Positions 39,329 to 48,450 are shown, counted from the stretch's first letter. The stretch: 64,000 nucleotides of DNA from Streptomyces sp. NRRL F-6492 (GCF_001280125.1 NZ_LGEG01000103.1:22710-86709); one strand, 5' to 3'. The notes: generated by a model not told the origin, from the letters alone. Made by a program: numbers and translations.

Positions 39329-41368
39329 TCAGAACGCCGACGTCACGTACAGGCAGTTCGTGTAGCTGTAGCCCGGTTCGATCTTCGTCTTGCTCGTCTT
39401 GGTGTCACCGGCCGACGACGTGCCCGTGTCGGCCCGCTTCTGGAGGAAGTGGTAGTTGCCGGCGGGCAGCAGCAGGGTCGCCTTCGGGTACTTCGAGGCC
39501 GGTCCCGTGCAGGCCTTGACCTTCGGCGAGATGGAGAGCAGCGGGTCCTTGTACTTCGTGCAGGTCGCGCACGCGTTCAGCGTGACCTTGCCGGTCGTCG
39601 GGCCCGTGTAGAGCAGCTCGACCGAGCCGGGGCCGTCGTTGCTCACCACCATGACCATCCGGGCGCCGCCGGGGGCCTTCGCCGGGGGCAGGCTCTTGCC
39701 GGCCTCGGGCTCCTCGTCGGCGATCTCGGCGGCGATGGCGATCGAGCGCGCGTGCGCGGCCTTCGGGCTGCCCGGGTGGTCCTTGGCGAACTGCGTCATC
39801 GTCGTGACCGCGTCGTCGAAGTCCTTGCTCCTGAACTGCGAGGTCCCGCAGGCGAAGTCGCCCCTCTCGACGGCCGTCGCCACCTCCCGCGCGGCGCCTT
39901 CGAAAGTGGTGTCCGGCAGGGCGTTCACGGAGGTGCGGATCGTGCGCAGCTCCACGACGGTGTCGCAGGGGGCGGCGCCGTCGACGGCGGCGGACCGCGT
40001 CTTGATCGCCTCCCGGACGGCCGGCTCGACGCGGGCCGCCTGGGACGACTTCGGGAAGGTGTCGAAGAGCGCGTTCAGGCTCGTCTCGGCGGACGGGTCG
40101 GCCGCCTGCACGCCGAGCGCGGCCGTCCCGCACCCGTAGAGCGACTCGGCCAGCGGCTCGTCCGCCTTGGCCGGGCGGGTGCCGAGGAGGTCCTTGTCGA
40201 CCGTCCCGGACAGGCCCCGCAGGTGCGTGAGCGGCGCGACCGCCTTGCAGTAGTCCTTCTTCGCGTACGGGGCGGAGAGCTGCGCGTAGTACGCGTCGAG
40301 GCGCGCGGGGACCAGCTTCCCGGCCCGCGACCCGGCGTGCTTCGTGCCGAGGTCCTGGTAGGTGGCGAGGGCGAGCCGGTAGAGGGGCTCGGCCCGCTCG
40401 AAGAGGAGGCCCTCGCCGGACTTCACCCGCTCGTCGGCGGTGGTGAGCCGTGCGAGCAGGGCCTCCTCCTTCGCCTCGTCGCGGGCCGCCCCGTACGCGA
40501 GGGAGCCCCCGGCGGGCACGGCGAGCAGCACCAGGGCGAGCGGCAGCGCCAGGCGCCGGAAGGCGGTGCCGACCCGGAGGGTGGCGCGCAGGCCGCGCCG
40601 GAAGCCGTCGGCCGCGACGGCCAGCAGGAAAACGCCGTATCCGACGAGGACGCCGACGGGCACGCCGTCGACGTCGGCGGGCAGCGCGGCCACGAGCAGG
40701 GCGGCGGTGGCGAGCCAGCAGAGCACGGCGCCGATCCAGTTGCGCAGGAGGACGTACCCGAGGCCGAGGCCGGAGAGGTTGAGCAGGCCGATCGCGGCGG
40801 CCTGCGCCGGGTTCGCCGGGCCGGGCGGCTGGGCGGGCGGCCGGTCCCCGTACCCGGGCGGCGGGCCGTAGCCGGGAGGCCCGTACCCCGGCGGTCCGTA
40901 CCCCGGCGGCGGCCCGTAGCCGGGCGCGGTCGCGGGGCCGGACTGCGGGAAGCCGTATCCGGAGGCGGCGGCGCCCGCCCCGACGGGCACCGCGCCGGAG
41001 GACTCGCCGGGCGGCGGGCCGGAGGGCTGCTGTGCGGCGGCGGGCCGTCCGGAAGCCTCCGGCGGCGGGCCGAAGGCGAGCGTGGGCGTGGCGGGCGCGG
41101 CGGGCGTCGGCGTCGGCTCGGCGGGCGGCCGGGACGGCGGGGGCGGGGCCGCCGGTGTCCCCGAGGCCGCCGCCGGGCGCACCGGGGCCCAGGGCGGGGC
41201 CTCCGGGGCCACGCGCGGATCCGGAGCCGCCGGGCGCTGCCCCTGCCCCGGATCCGGGTTCTGGCTCTGGCTCTGGCTCTGGTTCTGGTTCTGGCTCTGG
41301 TGCGGAGCGTCCCCGCCCGGGATCCTGTCGGCCGGCTCGGGACGTGCGTCGTTCGGTTCTTCCCCCAC
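39329..41368 (-). CDS. Large membrane protein with Gln/Pro-rich N-terminus and extracytoplasmic repeats
   Basis: 679 residues from GTG 41368 (GTG 41371 possible; GAGGGGG upstream). Residues 25-190 are disordered: a Gln/Asn/Ser run (QSQNQNQSQSQSQNPDPGQG) and a Tyr-Gly-Pro repeat (PGYGPPPGYGPPGYGPPGYG). Then come three or four membrane segments near residues 190-290 (AAAIGLLNLSGLGLGYVLLR, AVLCWLATAALLVAALP, VLVGYGVFLLAVAADGF, LALPLALVLLAVPAGGSLAY). The C-terminal 390 residues are outside-facing with tetratricopeptide-like helices (AEPLYRLALATYQDLGTKHA) and a final beta domain with a CATC motif. Function unknown; architecture suggests a cell-envelope scaffold. The Tyr-Gly-Pro repeats are typical of actinomycete membrane proteins. 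Confidence 0.75.
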   Translation of the reverse strand: MGEEPNDARPEPADRIPGGDAPHQSQNQNQSQSQSQNPDPGQGQRPAAPDPRVAPEAPPWAPVRPAAASGTPAAPPPPSRPPAEPTPTPAAPATPTLAFGPPPEASGRPAAAQQPSGPPPGESSGAVPVGAGAAASGYGFPQSGPATAPGYGPPPGYGPPGYGPPGYGPPPGYGDRPPAQPPGPANPAQAAAIGLLNLSGLGLGYVLLRNWIGAVLCWLATAALLVAALPADVDGVPVGVLVGYGVFLLAVAADGFRRGLRATLRVGTAFRRLALPLALVLLAVPAGGSLAYGAARDEAKEEALLARLTTADERVKSGEGLLFERAEPLYRLALATYQDLGTKHAGSRAGKLVPARLDAYYAQLSAPYAKKDYCKAVAPLTHLRGLSGTVDKDLLGTRPAKADEPLAESLYGCGTAALGVQAADPSAETSLNALFDTFPKSSQAARVEPAVREAIKTRSAAVDGAAPCDTVVELRTIRTSVNALPDTTFEGAAREVATAVERGDFACGTSQFRSKDFDDAVTTMTQFAKDHPGSPKAAHARSIAIAAEIADEEPEAGKSLPPAKAPGGARMVMVVSNDGPGSVELLYTGPTTGKVTLNACATCTKYKDPLLSISPKVKACTGPASKYPKATLLLPAGNYHFLQKRADTGTSSAGDTKTSKTKIEPGYSYTNCLYVTSAF

Positions 41369-41530
41369 CACGGTCCCCCTCGTGGGTCCATGCGCGGTGA
41401 CACGCCACCGTCGCCTCTTGTGGCTACCCTTCACCGTCCCCGCACACGCGTCCACCGTTCTTCGGAGGCGGTGACCAACCTGCGACGTAGGCGTGCGGGA
41501 TTTCGCCGCGCGAAGGCCTAAAGTCGCGGG

Positions 41531-42412
41531 GTGCCGAACGACCACCGGAAGACCGCCCGCCCCGCCCTCGCCCTCCTCCTCGCCGCCACGGGCTGCTGCG
41601 CCGCGCTCGCCGGGTGCGGGGCCTCCCCGGACCCGGCCGGCCCGCCGAGCGGGAAGGGCCCGGAGCAGTCGGCGACCAGGAGCGCCCGCACCCCGGACGC
41701 CGCGTCCCCCGCGCCCACCTCCACGCCGCCGCGGGCGCGTTCCCTCGCCGGGCGGACCGTCGTCGTCGACCCCGGTCACAACCCCGGCAATTTCGAGCAC
41801 TCCGAGGAAATCAACCAGAAGGTGGACATCGGGACGCACCGCAAGGAGTGCGACACCACGGGCACGTCGACGGACGACGGGTACACCGAGGCCTCCTTCA
41901 CCCTCGACGTCTCCCACCGGCTGCGGGACCTGCTCACCGCGCGGGGGGCGGAGGTGGTGTTCACCCACGACGCCGAACGCCCCTGGGGCCCCTGCATCGA
42001 CGAACGGGCCCGGATCGGCAACGAGGCCCGCGCCGACGCCGTCGTCTCCGTCCACGCGGACGGTTCGGCCGCCGGGCACCGCGGATTCCATGTGATCCTC
42101 CCCGCACGCGTGCGGGAGGGCGCCGCCGACACCGCGAAGATCGTCGGCCCCTCCCGTGAACTGGGCGAACGGATCGCGGACCGGTTCGCCCGCGCCACCG
42201 GCACCGCGCCCTCCAACTACCTGGGAAACGGTACGGGGTTGGACGTACGGGACGATCTCGGCGGACTCAATCTCTCAACCGTCCCCAAGGTCTTCGTCGA
42301 ATGCGGCAATATGCGTGATCCGAAGGACGCGCAGCTGCTCGCGTCGGCGGCGTGGCGGCAGAAGGCGGCCCAGGGGATCGCGGACGGCATCGCCACCTAC
42401 CTCCAGGGGTAG
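41531..42412 (+). CDS. Lipoprotein N-acetylmuramoyl-L-alanine amidase (Amidase_3)
   Basis: 293 residues. Lipoprotein signal with lipobox LAGC (Cys near residue 29), a Ser/Thr/Pro linker, then an Amidase_3 domain: TVVVDPGHNPGNF (Zn ligand His), DDGYTEASFTLDVSHRL (Glu), VVSVHADGSAAG (His) and VPKVFVECGNMRD (catalytic Glu). All four catalytic residues are present, so it should cleave the bond between MurNAc and the stem peptide. TAAAGT at 41519-41524 lies 6 bases before the GTG start, which lacks a ribosome binding site, so the message is predicted leaderless. Confidence 0.93.
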   Translation: MPNDHRKTARPALALLLAATGCCAALAGCGASPDPAGPPSGKGPEQSATRSARTPDAASPAPTSTPPRARSLAGRTVVVDPGHNPGNFEHSEEINQKVDIGTHRKECDTTGTSTDDGYTEASFTLDVSHRLRDLLTARGAEVVFTHDAERPWGPCIDERARIGNEARADAVVSVHADGSAAGHRGFHVILPARVREGAADTAKIVGPSRELGERIADRFARATGTAPSNYLGNGTGLDVRDDLGGLNLSTVPKVFVECGNMRDPKDAQLLASAAWRQKAAQGIADGIATYLQG

Positions 42413-42526
42413 AACCGGCGAGCGATAGATTCTCCGTACGATGGGGCCACCCCCCTGCCAGGACCCGAGCGCCACCCCGACGCGGCGACGACCGACGCGA
42501 CGACGACCCGACGAAGGACTTCTCAC

Positions 42527-43390
42527 GTGAATATCCGCTCCCTCACCCGAGGCGATGGCGTGCTGATCGGTGCAGCGGTGGTGCTGTTCATCGCCTCGTT
42601 CCTCGGCATCTCCGGCTGCGAAGGCCCCGACTCGTTCTGCGACCAGTACAGCGCGCCGAACTCGTGGGAGGCGTCGCCGCTCGGCTGGGGCTCCTTCTTC
42701 CTCGGCATCGCCGGCGCCGGTCTCGTCATCGCCTCCCGCGCCCTGCCGCAGCAGCGCAAGGTGGCGGGTCTGGAGCTCGGCCAGGTCGGTGCCGCGTTCA
42801 CCATCGCCTCCGCGTGGACTCTGCTCATGTGGATCTTCGAGGCGACCAACGCCGGCGCCGGTCTGATCCTCGGCCTGATCGCCTCCCTGGTCCTCGCCGC
42901 CGCCGCGGTCGCCGGTCCGCTGGTCCCGGCCCTCAAGGCCCCGCTGGTGGGCGCGCCGCGCCCGCAGACCCCGCAGCCGTACGGCATGCAGCCGGGCCAG
43001 CCCGGCCCGCAGGGCGTCCCCGGCGGCTACGGCTACCCGGGCGCGCAGCAGCAGCCGTACGGGGGCGGGCACGACGCCTCGCACGGCGCCTCGCACGGCG
43101 CCGGCCAGCCGTTCGGCGCGCAGGCCCCCGCCCCGCAGCCGCAGGCCCCGAAGCAGCCCGAGCAGCAGCAGGCCCCGGCGCAGCCGTCCCCGGACTTCGC
43201 CCCGTTCTGGTTCGCGGTCCCGGTCGCCCGTCCGCTGTACGCGGAGGACGGCGGACAGGCCCCGATCGCCGAGCTGGCGCCGGGCACCTGGTACCTGGCG
43301 GTCGAGCAGCGCGGTCAGGCCCTGGTGGCCCAGACGCAGGACGGGCGCCGCGGCGTCCTCCAGGACACCACCGGCATCCAGCGCGGCTGA
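42527..43390 (+). CDS. Membrane protein with Pro/Gln-rich cytoplasmic tail
   Basis: 287 residues from GTG. Four membrane segments in the first 150 residues (GVLIGAAVVLFIASFLGIS, GWGSFFLGIAGAGLVIAS, VGAAFTIASAWTLLMWIF, LILGLIASLVLAAAAVAGPL). A Pro/Gln/His-rich linker follows (residues 150-225), then a small globular end with FWFAVPVARPLYAEDGGQAP and GTWYLAVEQRGQALVAQTQD, repeated-strand SH3-like in look. Function unknown. A strong terminator follows. Confidence 0.75.
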   Translation: MNIRSLTRGDGVLIGAAVVLFIASFLGISGCEGPDSFCDQYSAPNSWEASPLGWGSFFLGIAGAGLVIASRALPQQRKVAGLELGQVGAAFTIASAWTLLMWIFEATNAGAGLILGLIASLVLAAAAVAGPLVPALKAPLVGAPRPQTPQPYGMQPGQPGPQGVPGGYGYPGAQQQPYGGGHDASHGASHGAGQPFGAQAPAPQPQAPKQPEQQQAPAQPSPDFAPFWFAVPVARPLYAEDGGQAPIAELAPGTWYLAVEQRGQALVAQTQDGRRGVLQDTTGIQRG

Positions 43391-43404
43391 CGTCCCCGTA
43401 CGAA

Positions 43405-43447
43405 AAGGCCCCGCCGCCCGGACCGCGCGTCCGGACGGCGGGGCCTT
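43405..43447 (+). terminator. Hairpin terminator
   Basis: Outer stem AAGGCCCCGCCG/CGGCGGGGCCTT with an inner GGAC/GTCC stem, just after the membrane protein gene and facing the next convergent gene. Confidence 0.8.
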
Positions 43448-43461
43448 CGTCGTTCCCGGAC

Positions 43462-44025
43462 TCATCCCCCCAGCTGGGACGTGCTGGGCACCTGGTCCTT
43501 GACCTCCGCGCCCGCGCTCCTGCCCGCCTCCTTGACGCTGTTGATGACGCTCTCGAAGGCGCCGACGTCCCCCTCGCCGACCTCCCCCTTGCGGAACTTG
43601 GTGCCGAGGTCCTTGAGCGAGTCGATCCCGGCGGTGAGCGGCGCGACCGCCTTGGAGAGCAGCGGGTCGCCCTTGGCGTTCTCGGCCGCCGCCTTGAGCC
43701 GGTTGTAGGCGAAGGCGCCCGCGAGACCGGCCTTCACCAGGGCGAAGGTGCGCCCGTCCGCGCCCTTCTTGAACGTGCCCGCGCGGTACGGCTTCACGAT
43801 CCACTGGTACGTGGCGCCCGCGGCCAGACCGGCGTTGGCGACGAACCGGGTCTTGGCCAGTCTCTGCCGCTCGGCGCTGGCCGAAGGGGCGGGGGACGCC
43901 GAGGGGTTCGCGGAGGCGCTCGCGCTCCGCGCGCCGTCGTCGTCGCCGCCGCAGGCCGCGGTGGTCAGGAGCAGGGCGCAGCACAGCGGCGGCGCCACGA
44001 CTGCGCGCACAAGGGTTCCGGGCAC
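43462..44025 (-). CDS. Putative lipoprotein
   Basis: 187 residues from GTG with GGGAGG upstream. The signal ends in a lipobox-like TTAAC-G (Cys near residue 25), followed by a Ser/Ala/Pro linker and a helical domain of about 130 residues (TRFVANAGLAAGATYQWIVK, GAFAYNRLKAAAENAKGDPL, LTAGIDSLKDLGTKFRKGEV). It is a conserved-looking secreted protein of unknown function. Located 88 bases downstream of the alpha/alpha-toroid gene operon on the same strand; a part of that transcript is possible. Confidence 0.75.
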   Translation of the reverse strand: MPGTLVRAVVAPPLCCALLLTTAACGGDDDGARSASASANPSASPAPSASAERQRLAKTRFVANAGLAAGATYQWIVKPYRAGTFKKGADGRTFALVKAGLAGAFAYNRLKAAAENAKGDPLLSKAVAPLTAGIDSLKDLGTKFRKGEVGEGDVGAFESVINSVKEAGRSAGAEVKDQVPSTSQLGG

Positions 44026-44112
44026 GGCGGGACCTCCCTGGGGGTGTGGCGCCAGCCTCGCCCCGGGGCCGTACGGGCGCCAGCGGGGCGACTCCGTACG
44101 GGTGGCGGTCCT

Positions 44113-45213
44113 TCAGGGAGTGAGGTCCCCGCAGCAGTCCGGTGCGAGGCCGGCCGGGAGGCGTTCGCCGCCGAAGACGGCGACCGTGGCCTCCTCGCCG
44201 CCGAGCGCGGCCACCGCGAGCAGCAGGGACCCGGCGGTCCAGCTGGTCTGCTCCTCCGGCCACATGGCCTTGTCGGCCTCCGTGTCGCCCTCGAAGACGT
44301 ACCCCGTCCAGTACATGCCGTTGGCGGCCCGCAGGTGCTGGACGTCCTGGAGGATCGTGAGGGCCCGGTCGGACTCCCCCACCGCCCAGAGGGCGAGGGC
44401 GAGTTCACAGCTCTCGCCGCCGGTGACCCACGGATTGGGGACCACGCAGCGGACGCCGAGGCCGGGCACGACGAACGCGTCCCAGGACGCGTCGATCCGG
44501 GCCCGCGCCTCCTCGCCGGTGACCGCGCCGCCGAGGACCGGGTAGTACCAGTCCATCGAGTAGCGGGACTTGTCGAGGAAGCGCTCGGGGTGGCGGCGGA
44601 CCGCGTGGCCGAGGGCCCCGGCCGCGAGCTCCCAGTCCGGCTGCGGCTCCTCGCGGGCCTCGGCGATCGCGAGGGCGCAGCGCAGGGCCTGGTGGATCGA
44701 GGCGCTGCCGGTGAGGAGGGCGTCGGCGACGGGCTCGCCGGACGGCTCCCGCTTCCAGCCGATCTGGCCGCCGGGCTGCTGGAGCCCGAGGACGAACTCC
44801 ACGGCCGCGTAGACGACGGGCCACATCCGGTCGAGGAAGGCGTCGTCGCCGGTGGACAGGTGGTGGTGCCAGACGCCGACGGCTATGTAGGCGACGAAGT
44901 TGGACTCGCGGCTCCGGTCGGTGACCCGGTCCGGGTCGCCGTCGTGGTAGGCCGCGTACCAGGAGCCGTCGGCGTTCTGGTGGCGGGCGAGCCACGCGTA
45001 GGCGCGGGCGGCGGCGGCGTGCTCGCCGGCCGCGTCCAGGGCCATGGCGGCCTCGATGTGGTCCCAGGGGTCGAGGTGGTGGCCGCGGAACCAGGGGATG
45101 GCGCCGTCCTCGCGCTGGACGGCGAGTATCCCCGCGACGGTCTCGGCGGCCTGCTCGGCGGTGAGCACCCCGGGCAGGACGAGGTGCTCGGCGATCCGCT
45201 CGGGACTCGTCAC
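44113..45213 (-). CDS. Alpha/alpha-toroid ('prenyltransferase'-fold) protein
   Basis: 366 residues; GTG start overlaps the methyltransferase stop (GTGA). Helix pairs with repeat motifs QREDGAIPWFRGHHLDPWDH, QNADGSWYAAYHDGDPDRVT and GGQIGWKREPSGEPVADALL show a six-hairpin toroid. Proteins like this are called prenyltransferases in databases, but the DxDD motif of squalene cyclases is not seen; the fold is also shared by glycan-active enzymes. Since it forms an operon with a GT4 glycosyltransferase and a methyltransferase, a role in making or modifying a glycan or glycolipid is more likely. The DPWDH and ESCELAL segments are candidate active-site positions. Confidence 0.8.
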   Translation of the reverse strand: MTSPERIAEHLVLPGVLTAEQAAETVAGILAVQREDGAIPWFRGHHLDPWDHIEAAMALDAAGEHAAAARAYAWLARHQNADGSWYAAYHDGDPDRVTDRSRESNFVAYIAVGVWHHHLSTGDDAFLDRMWPVVYAAVEFVLGLQQPGGQIGWKREPSGEPVADALLTGSASIHQALRCALAIAEAREEPQPDWELAAGALGHAVRRHPERFLDKSRYSMDWYYPVLGGAVTGEEARARIDASWDAFVVPGLGVRCVVPNPWVTGGESCELALALWAVGESDRALTILQDVQHLRAANGMYWTGYVFEGDTEADKAMWPEEQTSWTAGSLLLAVAALGGEEATVAVFGGERLPAGLAPDCCGDLTP

Positions 45214-45944
45214 TCGGCATCGGCCTTCGGGAGGTGCGGCTTGGTCGCGTACGCCACGAAGCTCTTGCCGACGACCGGGTTGAGCAGCTGCTCGGCGACC
45301 CGGGTCAGGGCGGGCTTCTTCATGATGTCCCAGACCAGGAGCTTGTGGTACGCCCGGACCGGCAGCGCCTTGTCGTTGTCCACGCCGAAGGCGCACTTCA
45401 GCCACCAGTACGGCGAGTGCAGCGCGTGCGCGTGGTGGGTGCCGTACGGCCTGAGGCCGGCCTGCCGGATCCTGGCGAGGAGCTCGTCGGCCTTGTAGAT
45501 GCGGATGTGGCCGCCCTCGACCTCGTGGTACGCGTCGGAGAGCGCCCAGCAGACCTTCTCGGGGCCGTAGCGGGGGACGGTGACCGCGATCCGGCCGCCC
45601 GGCTTGAGGACGCGGACCATCTCGGCGAGGACGCCCTTGTCGTCCGGGATGTGCTCCATGACCTCGGAGATGATGACGACGTCGAAGGACTCGTCGGGGA
45701 AGGGCAGGTTGAGGGCGTCGCCCTCCATCGCGGTCGCGGTCGCGCCGGCGGGGGCCTCCCCGGCCTCCTTCATGGCCGCGAACCACTTGGCGACCTCGCG
45801 GATCTCCTCGGCGTTCCGGTCGAGGGCCACCACCCGGGCGCCGCGCCGGTAGCACTCGAAGGCGTGCCGGCCCGCACCGCAGCCCAGGTCGAGCACGCGG
45901 TCGCCGGGGGCGAGCGGGAAGCGGGTGAAGTCGACGGTCAGCAC
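45210..45944 (-). CDS. Class I SAM-dependent methyltransferase
   Basis: 244 residues from GTG (MLTVDFTRFPLAPGDRVLDL). SAM motifs: RVLDLGCGAGRHAFECYRRG, VVALDRNAEEIREV, EGDALNLPFPDESFDVVIIS and RVLKPGGRIAVTVPRYGPEK, as in Methyltransf_11/UbiE-like enzymes. The C-terminal 80 residues (HHAHALHSPYWWLKCAFGVD) probably bind substrate. Middle gene of the GT4, methyltransferase, toroid operon. A glycan or lipid-linked substrate is inferred from the context. Confidence 0.88.
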   Translation of the reverse strand: MLTVDFTRFPLAPGDRVLDLGCGAGRHAFECYRRGARVVALDRNAEEIREVAKWFAAMKEAGEAPAGATATAMEGDALNLPFPDESFDVVIISEVMEHIPDDKGVLAEMVRVLKPGGRIAVTVPRYGPEKVCWALSDAYHEVEGGHIRIYKADELLARIRQAGLRPYGTHHAHALHSPYWWLKCAFGVDNDKALPVRAYHKLLVWDIMKKPALTRVAEQLLNPVVGKSFVAYATKPHLPKADAE

Positions 45945-46017
45945 GAGGGCCTGCCTTCGCGGTCGGGACGGGGGCGGTGCGGGTGGAGGTGGTGCGGGGC
46001 GTGCGGGTGCGCGGTGG

Positions 46018-47385
46018 TCACCGGCGGGTGCCAGGGGAGGCGGCGCCCCGGCGGGCCACCGCCTCGCGGTACAGCTCGGCCGTGCCCAGGGCCGCGCGCG
46101 CCCAGGTGAAGCGGTCGAGGACCCGTTCCCGTCCGGCGGCGCCGAGCCGGGCGCGCAGCTCCGGGTCGCCGAGGACCCGGCCGAGGGCGGTGGCGAGCGC
46201 GCCCGCGTCGCCCGGCGGCACCGCGAGGCAGGTCTCGCCGTCGGGGCCCGCGACCTCGGGGATCGCGCCGCCGGTGGTGGCGACGAGCGGGGTGCCGGTG
46301 GCCATGGCCTCGGCGGCGGGCAGCGAGAACCCCTCGTACAGCGAGGGGACGCAGGAGACCTGGGCGGAGCGGACGAGGTCGACGAGCTCGGCGTCGCTGA
46401 TGCCCTTGACGAACTCGACGGCGCCTTCGAGGCCGTAGCGCTCGATGGCCTGGGCGACCGGGCCGTCCTCGGCGCGCCTGCCGACGACGACGAGGTGCGC
46501 GTCGGGGTTCTCGGTGCGGAGCTTGGCGAGCGCCTCGATCAGGTGGATCAGGCCCTTGAGGGGGACGTCGGCGCTGGAGGTGGTGACGATCCGGCCGGGG
46601 ACCTCGGCGACCGAGGGGTCCGGGGACCACAGGTCGGTGTCGGCGCCGATGTGGACGACCCGGATGCGGTCCTCGCGCACGCCGAGGTGCTCCACGATCT
46701 CCTGGCGGGAGGTGCCGGAGACGGTGAGCACGGAGGGCAGGCGGCGGGCGACCCGCTTCTGCATGGCGGTGAAGGCGTACCAGCGGCGGACCGAGAGGCG
46801 GCGCTTCCAGCCGTCGGCGGCGTCGAGTTCGAGCTGCCGGTCGACGGTGATGGGGTGGTGGATCGTGGTGACCAGGGGCGCGCCGAGCGCGCGGGGGCCG
46901 CCGAGCAGTCCGTACCCGAGGGTCTGGTTGTCGTGGACGACGTCGAAGTCGCCGCGGCGGGCGGCGAGGAGGCGCCGGGCCCGCAGGGAGAAGGTGAGCG
47001 GCTCGGGGAAGCCGCCGGTCCACATGGTGGCGACTTCGAGGGCGTCGATCCAGTCGCGGTACTCGTCGCGCTTCGGGGTCCGGAAGGGGTCCGGGGAGCG
47101 GTAGAGGTCGAGGCTGGCGACCTCGGTGAGCGGCACGCCCCCGTCGAGGGTCGGGTACGGCTGGGAGCCGATGACCTCGACGGTGTGGCCGAGGCGGGCG
47201 AGCTCCCGGGAGAGGTGCCGGACGTAGACGCCCTGGCCCCCGCAGAAGGGGTTCCCCTTGTACGTGAGGAGGGCGATCCGCAACGTGGGGGTCTCCCCTG
47301 TTCGAGCACGGTCGCGAACTCGGGGGCGGTCACCGGGGTCGGTGACGGCCTGTCGGGGGCCTGTCTCTACGGCCTCGGCGGTCAT
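46018..47385 (-). CDS. Glycosyltransferase family 4
   Basis: 455 residues. GT-B fold with the N-terminal acceptor domain (ALLTYKGNPFCGGQGVYVRH, FDVVHDNQTLGYGLLGG, VTTIHHPITVDRQLELD) and the C-terminal donor domain (VVHIGADTDLWSPD, VVVGRRAEDGPVAQAIERYG, and the E-x7-E motif in YEGFSLPAAEAMATGTPLVA). The first 34 residues are a disordered extension. AAGGGGG lies 6 bases before the ATG. The promoter region holds a KstR-type operator overlapping a putative -35 (TTGTTC). It is the first gene of a leftward operon and divergent from the KstR-family regulator. Confidence 0.92.
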   Translation of the reverse strand: MTAEAVETGPRQAVTDPGDRPRVRDRARTGETPTLRIALLTYKGNPFCGGQGVYVRHLSRELARLGHTVEVIGSQPYPTLDGGVPLTEVASLDLYRSPDPFRTPKRDEYRDWIDALEVATMWTGGFPEPLTFSLRARRLLAARRGDFDVVHDNQTLGYGLLGGPRALGAPLVTTIHHPITVDRQLELDAADGWKRRLSVRRWYAFTAMQKRVARRLPSVLTVSGTSRQEIVEHLGVREDRIRVVHIGADTDLWSPDPSVAEVPGRIVTTSSADVPLKGLIHLIEALAKLRTENPDAHLVVVGRRAEDGPVAQAIERYGLEGAVEFVKGISDAELVDLVRSAQVSCVPSLYEGFSLPAAEAMATGTPLVATTGGAIPEVAGPDGETCLAVPPGDAGALATALGRVLGDPELRARLGAAGRERVLDRFTWARAALGTAELYREAVARRGAASPGTRR

Positions 47386-47439
47386 GCGCGGCCCCCTTCG
47401 AGCGTGCGTTTCGCCGGAGCGTAACCGCTGGCGTTAATC

Positions 47440-47453
47440 TAGAACAAGTTACA
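47440..47453. promoter_or_regulatory. KstR-type operator between the GT4 operon and the KstR-family gene
   Basis: TAGAACAAGTTACA satisfies TnnAACnnGTTnnA at every fixed position. On the minus strand TTGTTC within it and TTACGC 17 bases further make a plausible promoter for the glycosyltransferase operon. The site therefore can repress both directions. Confidence 0.75.
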
Positions 47454-47592
47454 GACTCGGCCGTCGTCAGGTCGTCCGGGAAGCACAGAATCTACCGGCA
47501 GGTAGTGCCGCGGTGAGATCCGGAGCGGGTGATTCGCGCCACGGCGGCGGCCCCGCCATACTGTCGCTCCCCACCGCACGGAACGGGACCCC

Positions 47593-48207
47593 ATGACCGC
47601 AGACAGCAGGGCGGACCACGGCGCCGCCGCGCCCCTCACGGAGCGCCAGGAGGCGCGGCGGCGGCGCATCCTGGACGCCAGCGCGCGGCTCGCGTCGCGG
47701 GGCGGGTTCGACGCCGTGCAGATGCGGGAGGTGGCCGAGGAGGCGGGCGTGGCCCTGGGCACGCTGTACCGCTACTTCCCCTCGAAGGTGCACCTGCTCG
47801 TCGCGGTGATGCAGGACCAGCTCCGGCACCTGCACACCACCCTGCGCAAGCGGCCCCCGGCGGGCACGGACCCGGCGGACCGCGTCGCGGAGACCCTGAT
47901 GCGGGCCTTCCGCGCCCTCCAGCGGGAACCACAGCTGGCCGACGCGATGGTGCGCGCGCTGATCTTCGCGGACCGCGGGGCGAGCGCCGAGGTCGACGAG
48001 GTCTCCCGGCTGACGACCGCGATCATCCTGGACGCGACGGGGACGGAGCACCCGACGCCGGGACAGCTCTCGGTGGTCCGGGTCATCGAGCACACCTGGC
48101 ACTCGGCGCTGATCACCTGGCTGTCGGGGCGGTCCTCGATCGCCCAGGTGAAGATCGACATCGAGACGGTGTGCCGGCTGATCGGGGCGTCGGCGCCCGC
48201 CGGGTGA
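47593..48207 (+). CDS. kstR: KstR-family TetR repressor
   Basis: 204 residues. The N-terminal helix-turn-helix (RRILDASARLASRGGFDAVQ, then MREVAEEAGVALGTLYRYFP, SKVHLLVAVM) is nearly identical in pattern to mycobacterial KstR, as is the ligand-domain stretch LADAMVRALIFADRGASAEVDEV (split: LADAMVRALIFADRGASAEV). KstR represses cholesterol and steroid catabolic genes and is released by a 3-oxo-4-cholestenoyl-CoA ligand. A consensus operator lies in the upstream region, which fits autoregulation. In Streptomyces the ligand may be another lipid CoA ester. CATACT/TACTGT near 47560 may be its -10, with GGAACGGGA before the ATG. Confidence 0.85.
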   Translation: MTADSRADHGAAAPLTERQEARRRRILDASARLASRGGFDAVQMREVAEEAGVALGTLYRYFPSKVHLLVAVMQDQLRHLHTTLRKRPPAGTDPADRVAETLMRAFRALQREPQLADAMVRALIFADRGASAEVDEVSRLTTAIILDATGTEHPTPGQLSVVRVIEHTWHSALITWLSGRSSIAQVKIDIETVCRLIGASAPAG

Positions 48208-48271
48208 GGGGGCGCCGCCCGCCCGCGCGCACGGGCCGGTGCGAGGCCGCTCACACCCTCCGTGAGCAGCG

Positions 48272-48450
48272 CGTACGGGCCGGTACAGTGAGCGGGTCGT
48301 CATCATGCCCGTACGGGGGGAAACCGGTGGAAATCCGGTACTGACCCGCAGCCGTGTACCCGCCTTCTCCCCGAAGGCGGTGAGTCGGAATGCCCCGGAC
48401 GGGACGTGACCGCCGGCACCGTCGAGGAATACGGAGCCGGAGCCCGGTGC
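48272..48450 (+). promoter_or_regulatory. Cobalamin (B12) riboswitch
   Basis: The B12 box and its surroundings are clear: GGGGGAAACCGGTGGAAATC, then CCGGTACTGACCCGCAGCCGT, and further on GAGTCGGAATGCC. Upstream GTACGGGC (about 48272) pairs with GCCCGTAC (48307-48314). The element ends about 40 bases before the first gene of the ECF-type operon, whose ribosome binding site GGAGAGG it would control. Binding of adenosylcobalamin should reduce expression. Confidence 0.93.

Noticed and set aside
44113..45213. Squalene-hopene cyclase or true prenyltransferase
   Set aside because: The DxDD motif and QW repeats of triterpene cyclases are absent; only the toroid helix pattern is shared.
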